DNA from: Hyalella azteca
Lineage: Eukaryota; Arthropoda; Malacostraca; Amphipoda; Hyalellidae
Assembly (NCBI RefSeq): GCF_000764305.2
Contig: NW_025939459.1
Span: forward strand, 202,155 to 266,154
Direction of reading: 5' to 3'
Length of the DNA stretch: 64,000 nucleotides
Shown here in pieces: positions 1-12,548 of this stretch. Below the pieces are notes generated by a model. It was not told the origin of the DNA. It ran no database searches and worked only from the letters and a program-made list of their open reading frames with translations. The position numbers and the translations under genes are program-made. Every line of letters begins with the position of its first letter. Position 1 is the stretch's first letter.

Positions 1-567
1 GTGCTGTTAACATGGGTTGTTATTGCTGATACAATAAGCTTTTGTTTTTACTGGTGATTGATGCTGCTGTCGGAAAGATTTTTCTTTAAGTTTATGCACG
101 AAATTACACGACATTTGTTTCATCTCACGGTTTCCATTTACGTTGATCTTTTCTAATCGGCGCTGGCGATTGGTTTTACAATCAAAGCGCATCATAATTG
201 CATCCGTGACTGCGGTAATTACTTCCTTTATATTTATCCTCATTAATTATTCTCTACCTGATGATCCAAAATCCCTTCGTAATCAGGGCCATGGTACACA
301 TAATTTACTTAATTAAAAATCTAATTATTGTGCATTGGTTGAATAGGTGTTCCAAAAAGGCTCATTTGCTTGACCACGTCAAACATAATCACGTTAATAA
401 GATTTACAATTATTGCACACAGGTTAATTATTTGTTATATCAAGCGTCACTTGTTGGTTCATGGCACACATTCTTACCTTCATTGTTTATTTTGCGGCTA
501 ATCAACGTGTTGTTTTCTTGTGTCCTGCAGCCGTAATTGGCAATGTCTGATAACAGAACTAAGATAA

Positions 568-1480
568 TTTATATACGAGAGTTGGCTGATAAAAAAGATC
601 ATTGCTTTATTATATACGAGCGTTGCTTGATTAATAGATCATTAGTATGTTACATAAAAGAGTAGGTTGATAATAATATGCGTTTACAAATTTCTTTTTA
701 AAGACAACACTTCTGAACAATCCAGTGTCTTGGATGTTACACATGTACAATGAATTTCTAATTTTATTTTCAAATATTGAAAACAAAAAATATTTTTCAA
801 AATTTTTTTAAGATATCAAAATTTTGTAAATTTTCAAAATTATTTATTCTGTCAATTGATTCATGCAATGTCTCTGACTTTATGCAATTGTGCGAAATTT
901 CAGATCAATTTGACAGGTCAAATTGTGTCATATATGGATTATAAGATTTGTAGCTGACGAAATTATTTTTTAATTTTTTTATAATGAATTTTTTTTTTGT
1001 TTTTTTAATTAATAAAATTATTTATTCTGTTAATTGATTCAAGCATTGTCTCCAACTTTACGCAAGTGTGCCAAATTTCAGATCGATTGGACAGGTAGAA
1101 GTGTGTTAAATATCGATTATATAAGATTTGTAGCAAACAGACAAACAAGAAGTGAAGTTAAATAGAAGTGTTGTAAAAAGATCATTGTTTTGTTATATAC
1201 GAGCGTTGGTTAATTAATAGATCATTAGTTTGTTATATACAAGGGTACGTTGATAAAACGTTCATTGTTTTGTTATATACGAGCGTTGGTTGATTAATAG
1301 ATCATAAGTTTGTTTATACAAATTAAGGTTTATAAAAAATTATTTGCTTCATTATATCAAAATGTAAGTTAATTGAGAGATCATTGATTTAGAGTATGTG
1401 GATTTAGAGGGTATTGGATTGCAATATACGAGGGTAGATTTATTGAAAGATTCCTTGTTTGTTATGTACGAGCACAGGTT
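568..1480. repeat. ~44 bp tandem repeat interrupted by an insertion
   Basis: Units of ATATACGAGCGTTGGTTGAT plus TAATAGATCATTAGTTTGTT occur at 568-680 and 1175-1480. The ~490 bp in between is unrelated and contains two diverged direct copies of a ~125 bp segment. Confidence 0.75.
835..1150. repeat. Two diverged ~125 bp direct repeats (transposon tail?)
   Basis: About 835-960 and 1015-1140 share ATTATTTATTCTGT, AATTGATTCA, AAATTTCAGATC and ATAAGATTTGTAGC. The second ends in ACAGACAAACAAGAAGTGAA, like a non-LTR tail. Confidence 0.65.
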
Positions 1481-2234
1481 AATTAATTTTAAATTTTTTT
1501 CCGATACCCTATTCGTTGTTCCTTATTTGCTTTTCTTTCATCACTGGAATCTAGAAGAAAATATAACCTATCTTTATCGACAATTATTTACAGTATTGCT
1601 CAAAAGAAAAACCCATTATCTTAATATTATTGTCTCATTCCTATGGTGCGGCTAAATTTTCGTGAAACAACGTTTATTTTGTACTTGAGTGTATTTCTTC
1701 AGATATTTGTTGTTAATAGAAGTTTATTTATTTATTGCATTATTTCAAAATTTGGATCAGTATTAGAAATTGGATACAAATTGGTACGACTATACCTGCG
1801 TTTGTTATTTTTCCATGATTATCATTCTCTTACATTCATATTTTCTATCATTCACTTTCATTTATTCTCTTTCATTCATATAAATACAAATGAGTCTTTT
1901 CGTATGCTTTCTTTTGTATGCAAACAAAAGTCCTTTTGGGCAAATTGAAGTCCAACTTTGTTCTTTCCTTCGCCTCTACTTTCCATAAGAGTTCATGTAA
2001 CGTTGACACTCAATCCCTCAATTCTCCACAGTTCCCGAGACCTCAAACAACTCTTGACGGCTCTCAATCACATCTTTAGAGCACTTGAGAGCATTAAAGA
2101 GAGATCGTGTTGAGGTCAAGAGTTCAGTATTACGCCTTTTCGCGATGTTGGCGCTACCCGACATCGTAACATTCTTCTCAGTTCTCATGTTGGGACAAAC
2201 GCCCACCAGCTCCATCCCAAGAATATTCGAGACG

Positions 2235-2435
2235 TGACAATTTTTTTGTAAACGAAACGTGGCATATTTTGGAGAAACGAAACGTGGCAAACTTTGGAGA
2301 AATGAAACGTGGCAAATTTTGGGTTAACGAAACGTGACAAATTTTGGGTAAACGAAACGTGGCAAATTTTTGGGAAACGAAACGTGGCAAATTTTGAGGA
2401 AACGAAACGTGGCAAATTTTAAGTAAACGAAACGT
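2235..2435. repeat. 25-26 bp minisatellite
   Basis: About eight copies of GAAACGTGGCAAATTTTGGG plus TAAAC. The ORFs across it are repeat artefacts. Confidence 0.9.
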
Positions 2436-2859
2436 GTCTATTGGGGAAGCTTATATTTATGACCGGGACGTGGCGAAATTTGATGTAATTCTGAGAACCG
2501 TTAAATTTCAAATCAAAACAGAATTTTTTTAGCGCTGACAATGAGAAAAAACGGAAAGAAGTTGAAAGCACTCCTGTATTTTTAACTAAGAATCATTAAC
2601 ACGAAAGTAAAAAAGGTTTATCAAGAAGGCCCATAACTAAGAAAAAATTAAATAAAACCGCCCTTGGAAATACTTCGATTAGAAAACTTTTACTTTATTC
2701 GGGGCTTGAGTTTTCAGTGTGCCTCGAGACATAAATACTTTTGACTCATCAGTTTCATTTCACATTACCATCCCTGTAATTCACCTGAAATTAACCAAAA
2801 AAGATTACTTCTCTTGAATGAATTTGTCAATTTGTCAGTCTGAGTCGGGGGTGGTCGAG

Positions 2860-3055
2860 CCCGTGTGATTATGCGTGTATTTTTTGAGACAAATTTCGAC
2901 CAAGAATTTCCCGGAGCGCCCCGAAGACAAACAACGGACCAACCCTGGCATTCCCGGGGCGATGGACGACGTTCCGCAGTTTGCTGAACCCCGGAGCAAA
3001 TGTCATGTGCTTGACGGACGAAAAGCTGGGGGTGTGAATGGGGAGTGGGTACGTT
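2860..3055 (+). other. GC-richer coding-like stretch, unidentified
   Basis: Plus frame: RPRISRSAPKTNNGPTLAFP, GRWTTFRSLLNPGANVMCLT, DEKLGV, stop, with GGG|GTGTGA as a possible donor. Several other frames are open as well, so coding status is uncertain. Confidence 0.2.
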
Positions 3056-3077
3056 GATGAGGATTTTTCCGGAGGAA

Positions 3078-3395
3078 TGTGATGAATTTTCTGATTCAAT
3101 AGTGTGATGAAGAGAGAGAAATAGTCTTATGAAAAGAAAGGGCATATTTTGATAAAAAGCACCATAGTCAGATGAAAAGAAAAGGCATAGTTTGATTAAG
3201 AGAAGCATAGTCTGAGCAAAAGGTGGTGTCTAGTATAATAAAAAAGAAAGCATTGTCCGATGGAAAATGACGTCATAGATTGATGAATAGAGGAGGTCAT
3301 ATTCTGAAGAAACGGCGTTTAAATAGTCTGATTAAGTGGATGATATAGCCTGACAAAATAGGAAGAAATAGTCTGATGAATATTGGGAGTCGATG
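3078..3395. repeat. Degenerate ~30 bp tandem repeat
   Basis: Loose copies of ATAGTCTGATGAAAAGAAAAG. The period varies and copies are heavily diverged. Confidence 0.6.
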
Positions 3396-4842
3396 AGGCG
3401 AAGGGAGCCTAAAGCAATTCACACTACAGTAATATAATGCGTTGCGTTGAAATAGGTATTTTTAATCATCTTCGCTTCAAATAGAGAAAAATTGTCTTAA
3501 AATACAAATATCCATAAGAAATCGGGCTGCTGAAAAGAGCATCTGAGGTAAATCTAAAATAATTGCAAAGTTTATCTAAAAAAACAGAAACCGTGGCAAA
3601 TAATAGGGCGGGTAGGAAATAAATACTCAATAGAAATCGCTACAAATTTTTGCTTTTTGATGTCTGTTTGATTTTAATGGAAAATAAAAATAATTGAAGA
3701 GATGAAGCGAAAAATTTTTGTTTCCCATAATCTCGTTCATTTTACTGTAAGCCTAAATTTTTTGACTCTGAAATTGTGACATCGTGAAATTTTTCGACAT
3801 AATCAAAAGGTTTCAGTTCATCCCTGAAGTTTTGCAACGCGTATAAATGCTTGCTTACCCGTATATTACTTAATATTGAACATTTAATTTAATACTCAAA
3901 TGTTTAGTGAATACTTTACACTTAGTAATGTAATTAATCCCTCATGCAAATGGCTAACTTTATTCAAATAAAAATCGATACTTTGAATTTCTGAACAGGT
4001 CGTGAATTTTACGGAATGAGATATTGCAAATGAAATCCACTGAACCTATATTTCTTCGTTTATGCACAATTTTCTGTCTACGAATCTCCCATTTAATCTC
4101 CCATTCAAGCGAGCAGCAGCCGACGCGTCTGTCTCAGATGCACATTCTTCACTCGGTTTTTCCGGCACGGTAGTTGACCGCGGCTGCCTCCCCCCGTAGA
4201 TTTTTATGCGGATTCGTGTACCTACACTCTTAATTTTCTTCACGATTTTATCACAAGACGTATATTCTTTTCCTTCTCTTTTTCCTCAATTGATTTCTAC
4301 AACATAAAAAAGGTCTTAGCCCTTTAAATATTCTTTACATCTGAGTTTTATAAATATTCTGTATTTTTTTCTTAACTGAATTTTGGATATACTCTTAAGC
4401 CTCTACTTAATTATGAAAATTGAATTAATCAGGAACAAAAATATATAAAAATTCGTGCAGGAACCCTTTTGACCTCAATAAGTCCTCGAGGTGCCGGCCA
4501 ATGTACACATTATTCATAATTAAATTCCTTGCTAAACTAGTCCCTGGAATTAGGCTGGAGCTCCGAAACCTGGAATCGCACATCGCGACCCCGACGTTGT
4601 AACTCGACAAAAAACCCGTCTTTCGTATTATTTTGGGCCGAATTACGAATTCAAATAAACATCTTTCCCGCCTGGGAAGTAATCCAAATAATACGCATTC
4701 CATTGATCTAAGCTTGCAGTATTTTTAATTTTAAAGCCTGTACTTTTACTAAAAAAAGTGATCTGCATCAAACGAATTAAAATTAATATTCACGGAATAT
4801 TTTTCAAAATATATCTTGCAACCTTTCAGGTATAGAGCTGCT

Positions 4843-5000
4843 TTTTTTAGCGCATTTTCTCATTTATGGAAAAAATGCACTATTGTGCTCGCCATGTCCG
4901 TCTGTCTGTCCGTCCGTCTGTCCGTGATCTCTAGTTTTCGTCGACGAGAAAATACGCTCTCTGTCACTCACTGCAGTGAGTACTGAGTTATATTTTTAGG
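4843..5000 (+). mobile_element. Foldback/SINE-like hairpin element, copy 1
   Basis: Full-length copy with TTTTTAGCGCATTTTCTCAT at the left, a CCGTCTGT tract, TCGTCGACGAGAAAATACGC, and CACTCACTGCAGTGAGTACT at the right end. It sits inside a run of ~34 bp repeats (TTTTTAGGGTACTTTTTCAT plus ATAGAGCTGC) that flank it on both sides. Confidence 0.8.
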
Positions 5001-5105
5001 GTACTTTTTCAGATATAGAGCTGATTTTTTTAGGATACTTTTTCATATATAGGGCTGCTTTTTTAGGGTACTTTTTCATGTATAGGGCTGCTTTTTATAC
5101 CCGTC
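4995..5105. repeat. ~34 bp tandem repeat flanking foldback copy 1
   Basis: Three units of TTTTTAGGGTACTTTTTCAT plus ATAGGGCTGC. A matching partial unit lies left of the foldback element near 4825. Confidence 0.8.
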
Positions 5106-5307
5106 TGCCGTCCTCTGTAGTTTACAAAAACGAATATGCAAAATGCCCATCATATATATATATAATGCGAGAAAGAGCTATATACGTTAGAGTTGTTCAA
5201 CACCACGGCTGAAGTTTTTAGTTCTAGAGTTCCGCTGGCAAACCCGCCCCATTCTGCTGTGCGACTCCGCGCCAAAAAGAGCAACATGCTGCGTCTGCAT
5301 AATTTCA

Positions 5308-5455
5308 TCTGCATCTCACATTTGGAAAAAAGGCGCTATTGTGCTCGTCATGTCCGTCCGCCTGTCCGTCTGTCCGTCCGTCCGTCCGTGACCACGGTTT
5401 CGTCGACGTGAAACTCTGTAATTCACTGCAGTGAGTACTGAGTTATATTTTTTCT
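5308..5455 (+). mobile_element. Foldback/SINE-like hairpin element, copy 2 (diverged left end)
   Basis: Shares GGCGCTATTGTGCTCGTCATG, the (CCGT)n tract, GGTTTCGTCGACGTGAAA and CACTGCAGTGAGTACTGAGT with the other copies, but lacks the GCGCATTTTC start and has lost the right GCGC arm. Confidence 0.75.
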
Positions 5456-5459
5456 ACTG

Positions 5460-7690
5460 TTATAGATTTGGTGCGGTAAACTATACTACTATATAAGCAA
5501 CTAAATTATAAATTAATGTTGTAGTGAGAAGAGAGGGTCCTGCAGTCATATATGGAATTTTTTTTTATAATTATATGGGGTTAACTGTGCTGCTTTTCCT
5601 TGGTTTAAAATGCCGGTTAAATTATAAGATAATATAGTCATAATATATTTTAGAATTAAAGATGATATGAGTTTACAAACTGTACGTGAGGCTGTGACAA
5701 TTTGACTTTCATCCTTTCTCTATTTAACAAATTTCATTCTGTTTGTCCAGCAAAAATCGCAACGTTTTCAAATTGCTCAGCACCAGATAATCATTATTGA
5801 AGTCCATAACTGTTACTGTTTGCTATAAGAAATGTGCAATTTTAGAGATCGATTTACTTCTAATTATTGTCAATATAATTTCAACAAATATTAATTCATT
5901 CTAATAATATAAATTTTAATTTTCATAATGATAATCAAATTAAATTAATTAAAATTAAATTAAATAATATGATTAAAACAGAAAAATATAAATTGAAACA
6001 AAAAATCGTGATATTTAATGAAATTTGAAATATTAAAACTGCCGCCGTTCAGGTGCAAACGCCAGCCATTTGCATTTCCGAATATTAAAAAATTTGCACT
6101 TTTTTGCGATGGTTTTCAGCTCTGGCAAATCTTGATGTTCTTTAAAATGAAATGGATTGATTTTTGTTGCGATTTTTAACGTCGCTACTAATGGCCCATC
6201 TGTCTTCTTCCCGCCATTGCTGTCTCGCATGTTTTCATGAATGAGTCATGTTGTCTAAATAGTGACACACTTTATTACCCACAGAGCGAGCAGTGAGCGA
6301 ATGTAACACTGAAATACTTTGGTACCTGGCCAAACTGGGTCAGGTTGACCCACAACAGGGCACAAAATGCATCGCTATTTAAATTAAGTCTCATTTGTTT
6401 CACTGTGTGTATCTTTCATGAAATTTTCTTATTGTTAACGGCTTTACAAAAGAAGTCAACATCTGCCTTTGTTGCTTAATTTTTTTCTTATTGCCGAGGG
6501 AAGTTCGGATTTCGAATTCCAATTGTAAAACATTTACGGTTGTTATGTGTAAAATTCCTTCAATTGTCACTGGAAAATATGTGTTAACTTAATGAATAAA
6601 GTAATATTTACGTTCCAAATTGGTATTGTACTACAAACGAAAATCCTTTCTTTTGATATTTGAGCAACAGTGACTTCATCGGGATCGTAATATAGAGTAT
6701 TTGTAACAAAAAATTTATTTAAAAATTCAATTATACAATTAAAGCTATCGCTAGTTTTGTTTGCTATAATTACCTTACTAAAACTTGTGCTTAATTTTAT
6801 TTCAGAAATGACAATTACGTTTTGTTTATTGGTCACATTTTTGTCTTTTTTTTTATTAAAAATTACTCATGACTTCAAAAATCAATTCGAACGCACTAAA
6901 ATCTATGTATTTTTTCTTTCAATATCATCAGAAAAAAATATCAGGACGCATAATAAAATAACTTGACTCTAAAAACTTCCGACATCATAGAATAATAATA
7001 TAAAATAATTAAAAATAATTTATATATAATTACTTCTATGATATACGATTGATTTAATCATTAAAAATTTTCTTCAACGCACAGATAAATTATTGAATAT
7101 TTTTGCTCCTCATAAGCCAAAGACTGGTAAATATCCAGCCTTGGAACTCAAATCTTCACTGTAATTAAGCTTATAAATCACTGTATTTTAAATCTTCACC
7201 GTATTTCAAAACTGCCTCCATATTAATTAAGTTTACATGGAGCGCTCATTACTGGTAACGATTCTTCACGTTGGCAAGAGAAATGCCCTCAATAAAATGG
7301 GATTAGAACTTTTTTTTCATAGTACAAGTACGGGTAATTTTAGTGGCTGAGTGGAAGCGAAACAAGAAATTTGAAGAATTTACGTCATGTCCGACAATTA
7401 TTAAAGCTTGGCCATGTTGTTAAAGTTCGTTGTTCAATCGTTATGCTACCATAAACGTATTTTGTTCATTTCTATAGTAGAGAAGAATAGTTATGCTTTG
7501 AAATTAGTTATAAAATTTAGGAGTTGGAAATTGAATAATATTGTATTTACTTAAAAAGGGCAAAAAATTATTGCCTTCGTATGTGTAGAAATGAATTTAA
7601 TATATGACAGTATGTGAAGAAAAGACGCCGTACAGTTTGCCTGGAGGTGTGGCTGCGACCGCCTGATAAGCTCGTCTTCAGTGACCAAGT
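5460..7690. other. AT-rich spacer
   Basis: No gene, RNA or clear repeat seen; short ORFs are of chance length and composition. Confidence 0.5.
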
Positions 7691-7828
7691 GGTGCTGACA
7701 GAGCAGAGTGTTCTGACAGAGCAGCGTGTGCTGACAGAGCAGGGTGGTGCTGACAGAGCAGCGTGTGCTGACAGAGCAGCGTGTGCTGACAGAGCAGCGT
7801 GTGCTGACAGAGCAGGGTGGTGCTGACT
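7691..7828. repeat. 18 bp minisatellite
   Basis: About seven copies of GTGCTGACAGAGCAGCGT. The period is a multiple of three, so all frames are open. Not coding evidence. Confidence 0.92.
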
Positions 7829-8571
7829 GGTCGTCTGAATTCACAGGCAAATCTTCGATCGAACTTTTTTAATTTTCTTGGACAATTTTTTTGCGATGAG
7901 TTATACTGTCTAAATTTTTTTCCGTGAAACAATTATTAGGATATTGAATACAACATGTCACGTGTATCCCATAAATTAGTATTTTGTAACTAAAAAAAAA
8001 TAATTATGATTTTAATCCCAAATTACTCAAGTTACAATGAAAGAATTCAGACAGTGTGAGTTAAAATTCCCTCAGACATGAAATATTTACTTCTATATTT
8101 TAGTATATGCTAAATAATATACATTTTGGTCATCAATTTGGTTGCGCTCGATCACTAGATCCTATTTAAATCTATTTTAATCATTCAGTTCATCATATTA
8201 TTTAATGTAATCGTTCACACAGATCTTAGTCAGTACTGAACATCCGAATTGAACGGAACTTTTAATAAATCATTTTAGTAACACTTATTGAGGCTAAATA
8301 GCTTTGATTAATATTGTTAAGAATGAGCGCGCATATAAAACTCTGCCACTGATGAGTCTAATGAATATATCCTGGGGAACTAGCAGGATACTATCCACAG
8401 TGAACGATGTCATGATTGAGCTTTATAAATGTACATCCTCTCTGAACGCTGCCTTTACTGAACCTACACAGTAAAACTTCCAGTATTAGGTTCTAACTGA
8501 TAGTTATTACCCATGGTTGAACTATGTAAGCTTGACCCACGAGGATATCCGTCTTTCAGTTCAGCTTTCTT

Positions 8572-8690
8572 GTTACGTCACTGAGATCGAGAAACGAAAA
8601 TCCCGTCATTCCCTTGACGGATCGGTTGACTGGTTTGATCGCAGTGATTGGTCATCGCTCGTGACGTCACTGAGATCAGTGACGTCACAG
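8572..8690. promoter_or_regulatory. Cluster of CRE-like sites
   Basis: TTACGTCACTGAGATC near 8572, and at 8661-8688 GTGACGTCACTGAGATCAGT then GACGTCAC, an inverted pair of full TGACGTCA sites. No gene next to it was identified, so any regulatory role is inference. Confidence 0.35.
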
Positions 8691-8719
8691 GCGAACAACA
8701 AACTACATCGGCAAAAATG

Positions 8720-10286
8720 AGCATCTCATGGGTCAACCTTATACTATTTCAACCATGGTTATTACCTTCGAACCTTCAAAATGCGCGTTCAATTGAACCG
8801 TTTCACCGCTGAATCTGTAGAATCAGTATTTTGTATGAATAATGTTCCGATTATGCCATCAGAATAGTAATTCAAACTAAAGAATAAGTGTCCTCCAGAG
8901 CTCTTAAAATAGTAGATTTTCAGATGAGAATCATCTGAAAAATAGATTTTCTCCTTGAACGTTATCACTAATCAACCAGCAAAATAAACTATATTTCAGT
9001 ACATTGTTGAAACTCCAGAATAGTCTTTATATCTTCAGAAAAATCGTGCCCACTGAAATGTAATCTCAGATTTTTTCCTGTTTAATTTAACGACTTTCTC
9101 AGATTGATCCATCGCAATGAGCAAGATTTTTCATAACATTCACCAGTGTTTACTTAGACAACAGTATCTTCGTGCTTGCAGAATGCAATTCATACAGTTT
9201 TTTTTATTTCCTCTTAAGTGTTTCTCCCCTTCAAAGATTGATAATATTTAGCACAATCATTTGCAAGAAAATTCTTGAATATCCGAAGGGGAGTGGATTT
9301 TAGAACCGGATCTTTGGCTTTAAAAAAACGGAGCTGAACCGGACTCGAAAGTTATCTCATTTTCCGGATTCAGTTTTGTCTGAGCATGCTGAATTTTCGG
9401 CTCTTTTATTTTTTTCAAATTATTTTAATTTGTATAAAAATGCTTCAAAATATATTAAATGTACTCAAATGCTTCAAAACTTGAATAATCATGCACATAG
9501 TCCAGTTGTAAAATAATTAATTTAATAAATGTTTTCAGAATATTAATTTTATTTCAAAACGTGACATTAGCGACCTTTTTGGGAAAGTTAATTTATTTAC
9601 ATAATAATCTACAGAAGTTTCATCTGACAAGAAATTGGTTAAGGTTTCATCCTGGTCAATAAATGATTATTTTGCTCAATTATTTGCATCACGTGCATTT
9701 TAGTGAATTATTTTCACTATATATTTGAATCCACATGCAATGTGCTTTTAAGGTCTCGAAATTTCAACATTAATTTTCAAAAATCATTCTAAAATCATAG
9801 GTAACACCTCCATAAACGCAGCCAAATGTTTCCAAATAGTCGGTGTTTCGATGTATCCTTAATTTGTTGTCATGGGTACACTCGAAATAATTTTCAAAAT
9901 ATATGTTACGTTATCACTAAAATTTCTCGCTTGTTCGCGTACCATTAAAGAATTCAAGCATCTGAATTCGCTGAGTCGCTGAATTTGATAAACTAGTTTC
10001 TAATGATATCATTGAAATATTCGATAACGAAAATAAATTCTTGCGTCAATATCCGGAAACCCTTATCATAATTTCAGAATCAAGACTTCGGGAAATTTCT
10101 CTGCAATGGATCACCAGGCTATTACAAAATACAAGGCCTGTTTACACGAGGTGACGTAAGAGTTGACACAAAAATAAATTTAATTAATCAATTAATTAAT
10201 ATAGAATAATTCAGGGATGAATTGAATAATATAGAGTAATAGAAAATTGAGGGACGATTATTGTTATTGCTCTTTTTCGACGCACT
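8720..10286. other. AT-rich spacer
   Basis: Nothing recognised between the CRE-like cluster and the 11 bp array. Confidence 0.5.
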
Positions 10287-10465
10287 GCCACCAGCCTGCC
10301 ACCGGCCTGCCGCCAGCCTGCCACCAGCCTGCCTCCAGCCTGCCGCCAGCCTGCCGCCAGCCTGCCTCCAGCCTGCCACCAGCCTGCCACCAGCCTGTCA
10401 CCAGCCTGCCTACAGCCTGCCGCCAGCCTGCCGTCAGCCTGTCACCAGCCTGCCACCAGCCTCCA
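10287..10465. repeat. 11 bp minisatellite
   Basis: About sixteen copies of CTGCCACCAGC with single-base variants (CTGCCGCCAGC, CTGCCTCCAGC). The proline/alanine-rich ORFs over it are artefacts. Confidence 0.93.
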
Positions 10466-11399
10466 TCTGCCACTAATGCCACATAATAAAACGAAACGCG
10501 ATTACGAACTCCTTATAGCGTTAGTATCGACGCACACTTTCTCTATACTTATTCTGGTAGACTTTCCAAAACGTCGATATTATGTGCTTCAAAGTCATAG
10601 TTAAAATCCTTTGTTAGTTAAATTAATGGTATTAAATAGTTAAAAAAAATTGCAACCGTACATATAGTCACTTTAAAGACTGATTTTATCAACGTCAATT
10701 CATTTTTTGAAAAGTATTCTTGTTATATGAAAACAACAAAATAAAATACATAAAAAGAATACATATCTTTTTATCTCTATCTTTATTCTTTCTTCACATA
10801 GGAGATCACAACACGTAACAAATGCACGAAAAGATCAAAGAAATGACGAAAAAAAATCCTAGTGAATGCCCATACAAGTCGAACATCTTCGCGGACGATA
10901 ATTGGACAGGTGAGAAAGGCGGTACATGAGTTAAATGATAATGGGATATAGGCAAGAAAAACATAATGTTAACAAGTTCATACTATAATATTAGCTACCC
11001 ATAAAACTTCAAACAGTATAGGTCACTAAAATATAATTTAAAAAAGCAAAATCAATATTACTCTGATTACAATAAGATACTGCTAAAAGAAATGTCACAA
11101 CAATTAAACCTGTCTAATAACCAACATCAAATTAAAACTGGGTAAGTATAAAATCACGGAATTTTGTTTTTAAAAAGAATTTGGAGCAATATTTTTGAAA
11201 TCGTCCGGCCACTTGTTAAAATATTTACGTAATTGAAAATGTAGTTTGTTGCCTACTTACAAGCGTAATTGAAAATGTAGCTTGTTGCCTATTTCCAATT
11301 AAAGCGTACGCCTCTGGTATTATGAGAAGGGCGAGGAACAAGAAGGACGATGACAGATTAAAAAAGACATTGGTCACGAAAAAGTGACCCATTCATGAA

Positions 11400-12262
11400 T
11401 TTTAAAGCTGAAATATGTTCATATTATCCAGTTTTAAAATTTTCGACAGCCAACATAATAATCGAAACAAACTTTTTATTTCCGATGCGGAAGTAGGAGA
11501 TAGTATGTGGGATGCCTCACATAAAGGGACACCAAAAGTCGAACCATCTCTTACAGGACCTAAATCTTTCGTTATGTCATTGGCAACACAGATAAAATAA
11601 TCGTTAAATTCAGTAGACATATCGGTGCCAAGCATAAGCTTGTTATTTTTACACAATTTAGTCTTTTTAAGCGCAAGATTGTACGCAAGTAAGGAGTTAA
11701 CAATATCTCATAAAACCCCAGAGTCGTTCGACTCCTTCTGAATTTTAGTCGAGTAGTACTGCTTCCGATTTGTTTAAAGTAAGATCTACGGTAAATTACA
11801 CCAGTGCGAGAAAGCTTTAGATTTTAGAAGTTGATGCTTCTTCTTGATGGCAGACTTTATTTCGGCGGTCACCCAATTGGAGGCAAATGTTTTCTAATCG
11901 CGACAAGCTTTATAGGAAAATATGAATTGTAAATTTGGAAATTTCGGCCATGCAAGACTGCATAGCAAAGTTAGGTTCATCAATATTGGAAAGAAATAGA
12001 AATACAGAAATAAACTGATAAATTTTCTCTCTAAACTTTTGAATATTGCCAGCATTAATAAGGCGAGTTTTTGTCATAGATGGAGCAGTCGAAATCTCGG
12101 TCTGATTCTGGGTTCGAGGCATAGAAATTACACCAAAGATAATAGAGTAGTGAATAAGGCGTAATAGCACGAAAAATGCTAAATTCGTTCACAAATATGT
12201 GATCAGAATTATTCATTTGTACGGCATCAAAGTCCTGTTCCTCGCCTCCTTGCAGACGAAGG
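11400..12262 (-). pseudogene. LINE ORF2 remnant (end of endonuclease and linker to RT)
   Basis: Fragmented minus-strand frames read AVQMNNSDHIF (the SDH motif near the end of an APE-type endonuclease), TKTRLINAGNIQKFREKI, NWVTAEIKSAIKKKHQLL, and then STEFNDYFICVANDITKDL with HILSPTSASEIKSLF. This order is that of CR1/L2/Jockey-type LINEs between endonuclease and reverse transcriptase. Several stops and frame changes show it is dead, and no RT core follows at the left end. The foldback element copy 3 abuts its right edge. Confidence 0.75.
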
Positions 12263-12422
12263 ACACTGGGTGTTTTTAGCGCATTATCTCATTTATGGAA
12301 AAAAGGCTCTATTATGCTCGCCATGTCTGTCCGTCTGTCTGTCCGTCCGTGACTTCACGTTTTCGACTAAAAATTTAAAAGCAAAGAATAGTCCACAAAA
12401 ATTCATATCTTTATAGAAAACG

Positions 12423-12447
12423 TTTCGGAGTCCAGCTCCATCGTCAG
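12423..12447 (-). ncRNA. Hammerhead-ribozyme-like core in left Penelope terminal repeat
   Basis: Minus strand reads CTGACGA, a GGAG/CTCC hairpin, then GAAA: the CUGANGA-stem II-GAAA order of hammerhead ribozymes. Penelope-like elements are known to carry type I hammerheads with very short stem III. One base before stem II is unpaired and I could not establish stems I and III, so activity is unproven. Confidence 0.5.
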
Positions 12448-12548
12448 TTCGTAGAATCTAGAACATAAATAGAAAGTCACAAGTTAATACAATTGAAAGC
12501 ACAGAACACAATTAGAACCTAAATTTACAAGTAATAGGGCATAAAAAC

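Noticed and set aside
2018..2415. Three overlapping minus ORFs with repeated MPRFVS-KFATFR
   Set aside because: They translate the 25-26 bp minisatellite in different frames.
7551..7932. ORFs with repeated CSVSTR / ADRAACADRAA
   Set aside because: 18 bp tandem repeat stays open in every frame.
10188..10486. Overlapping ORFs rich in Pro/Ala/Cys or Gly/Trp
   Set aside because: All lie over the 11 bp array; repeat artefacts.
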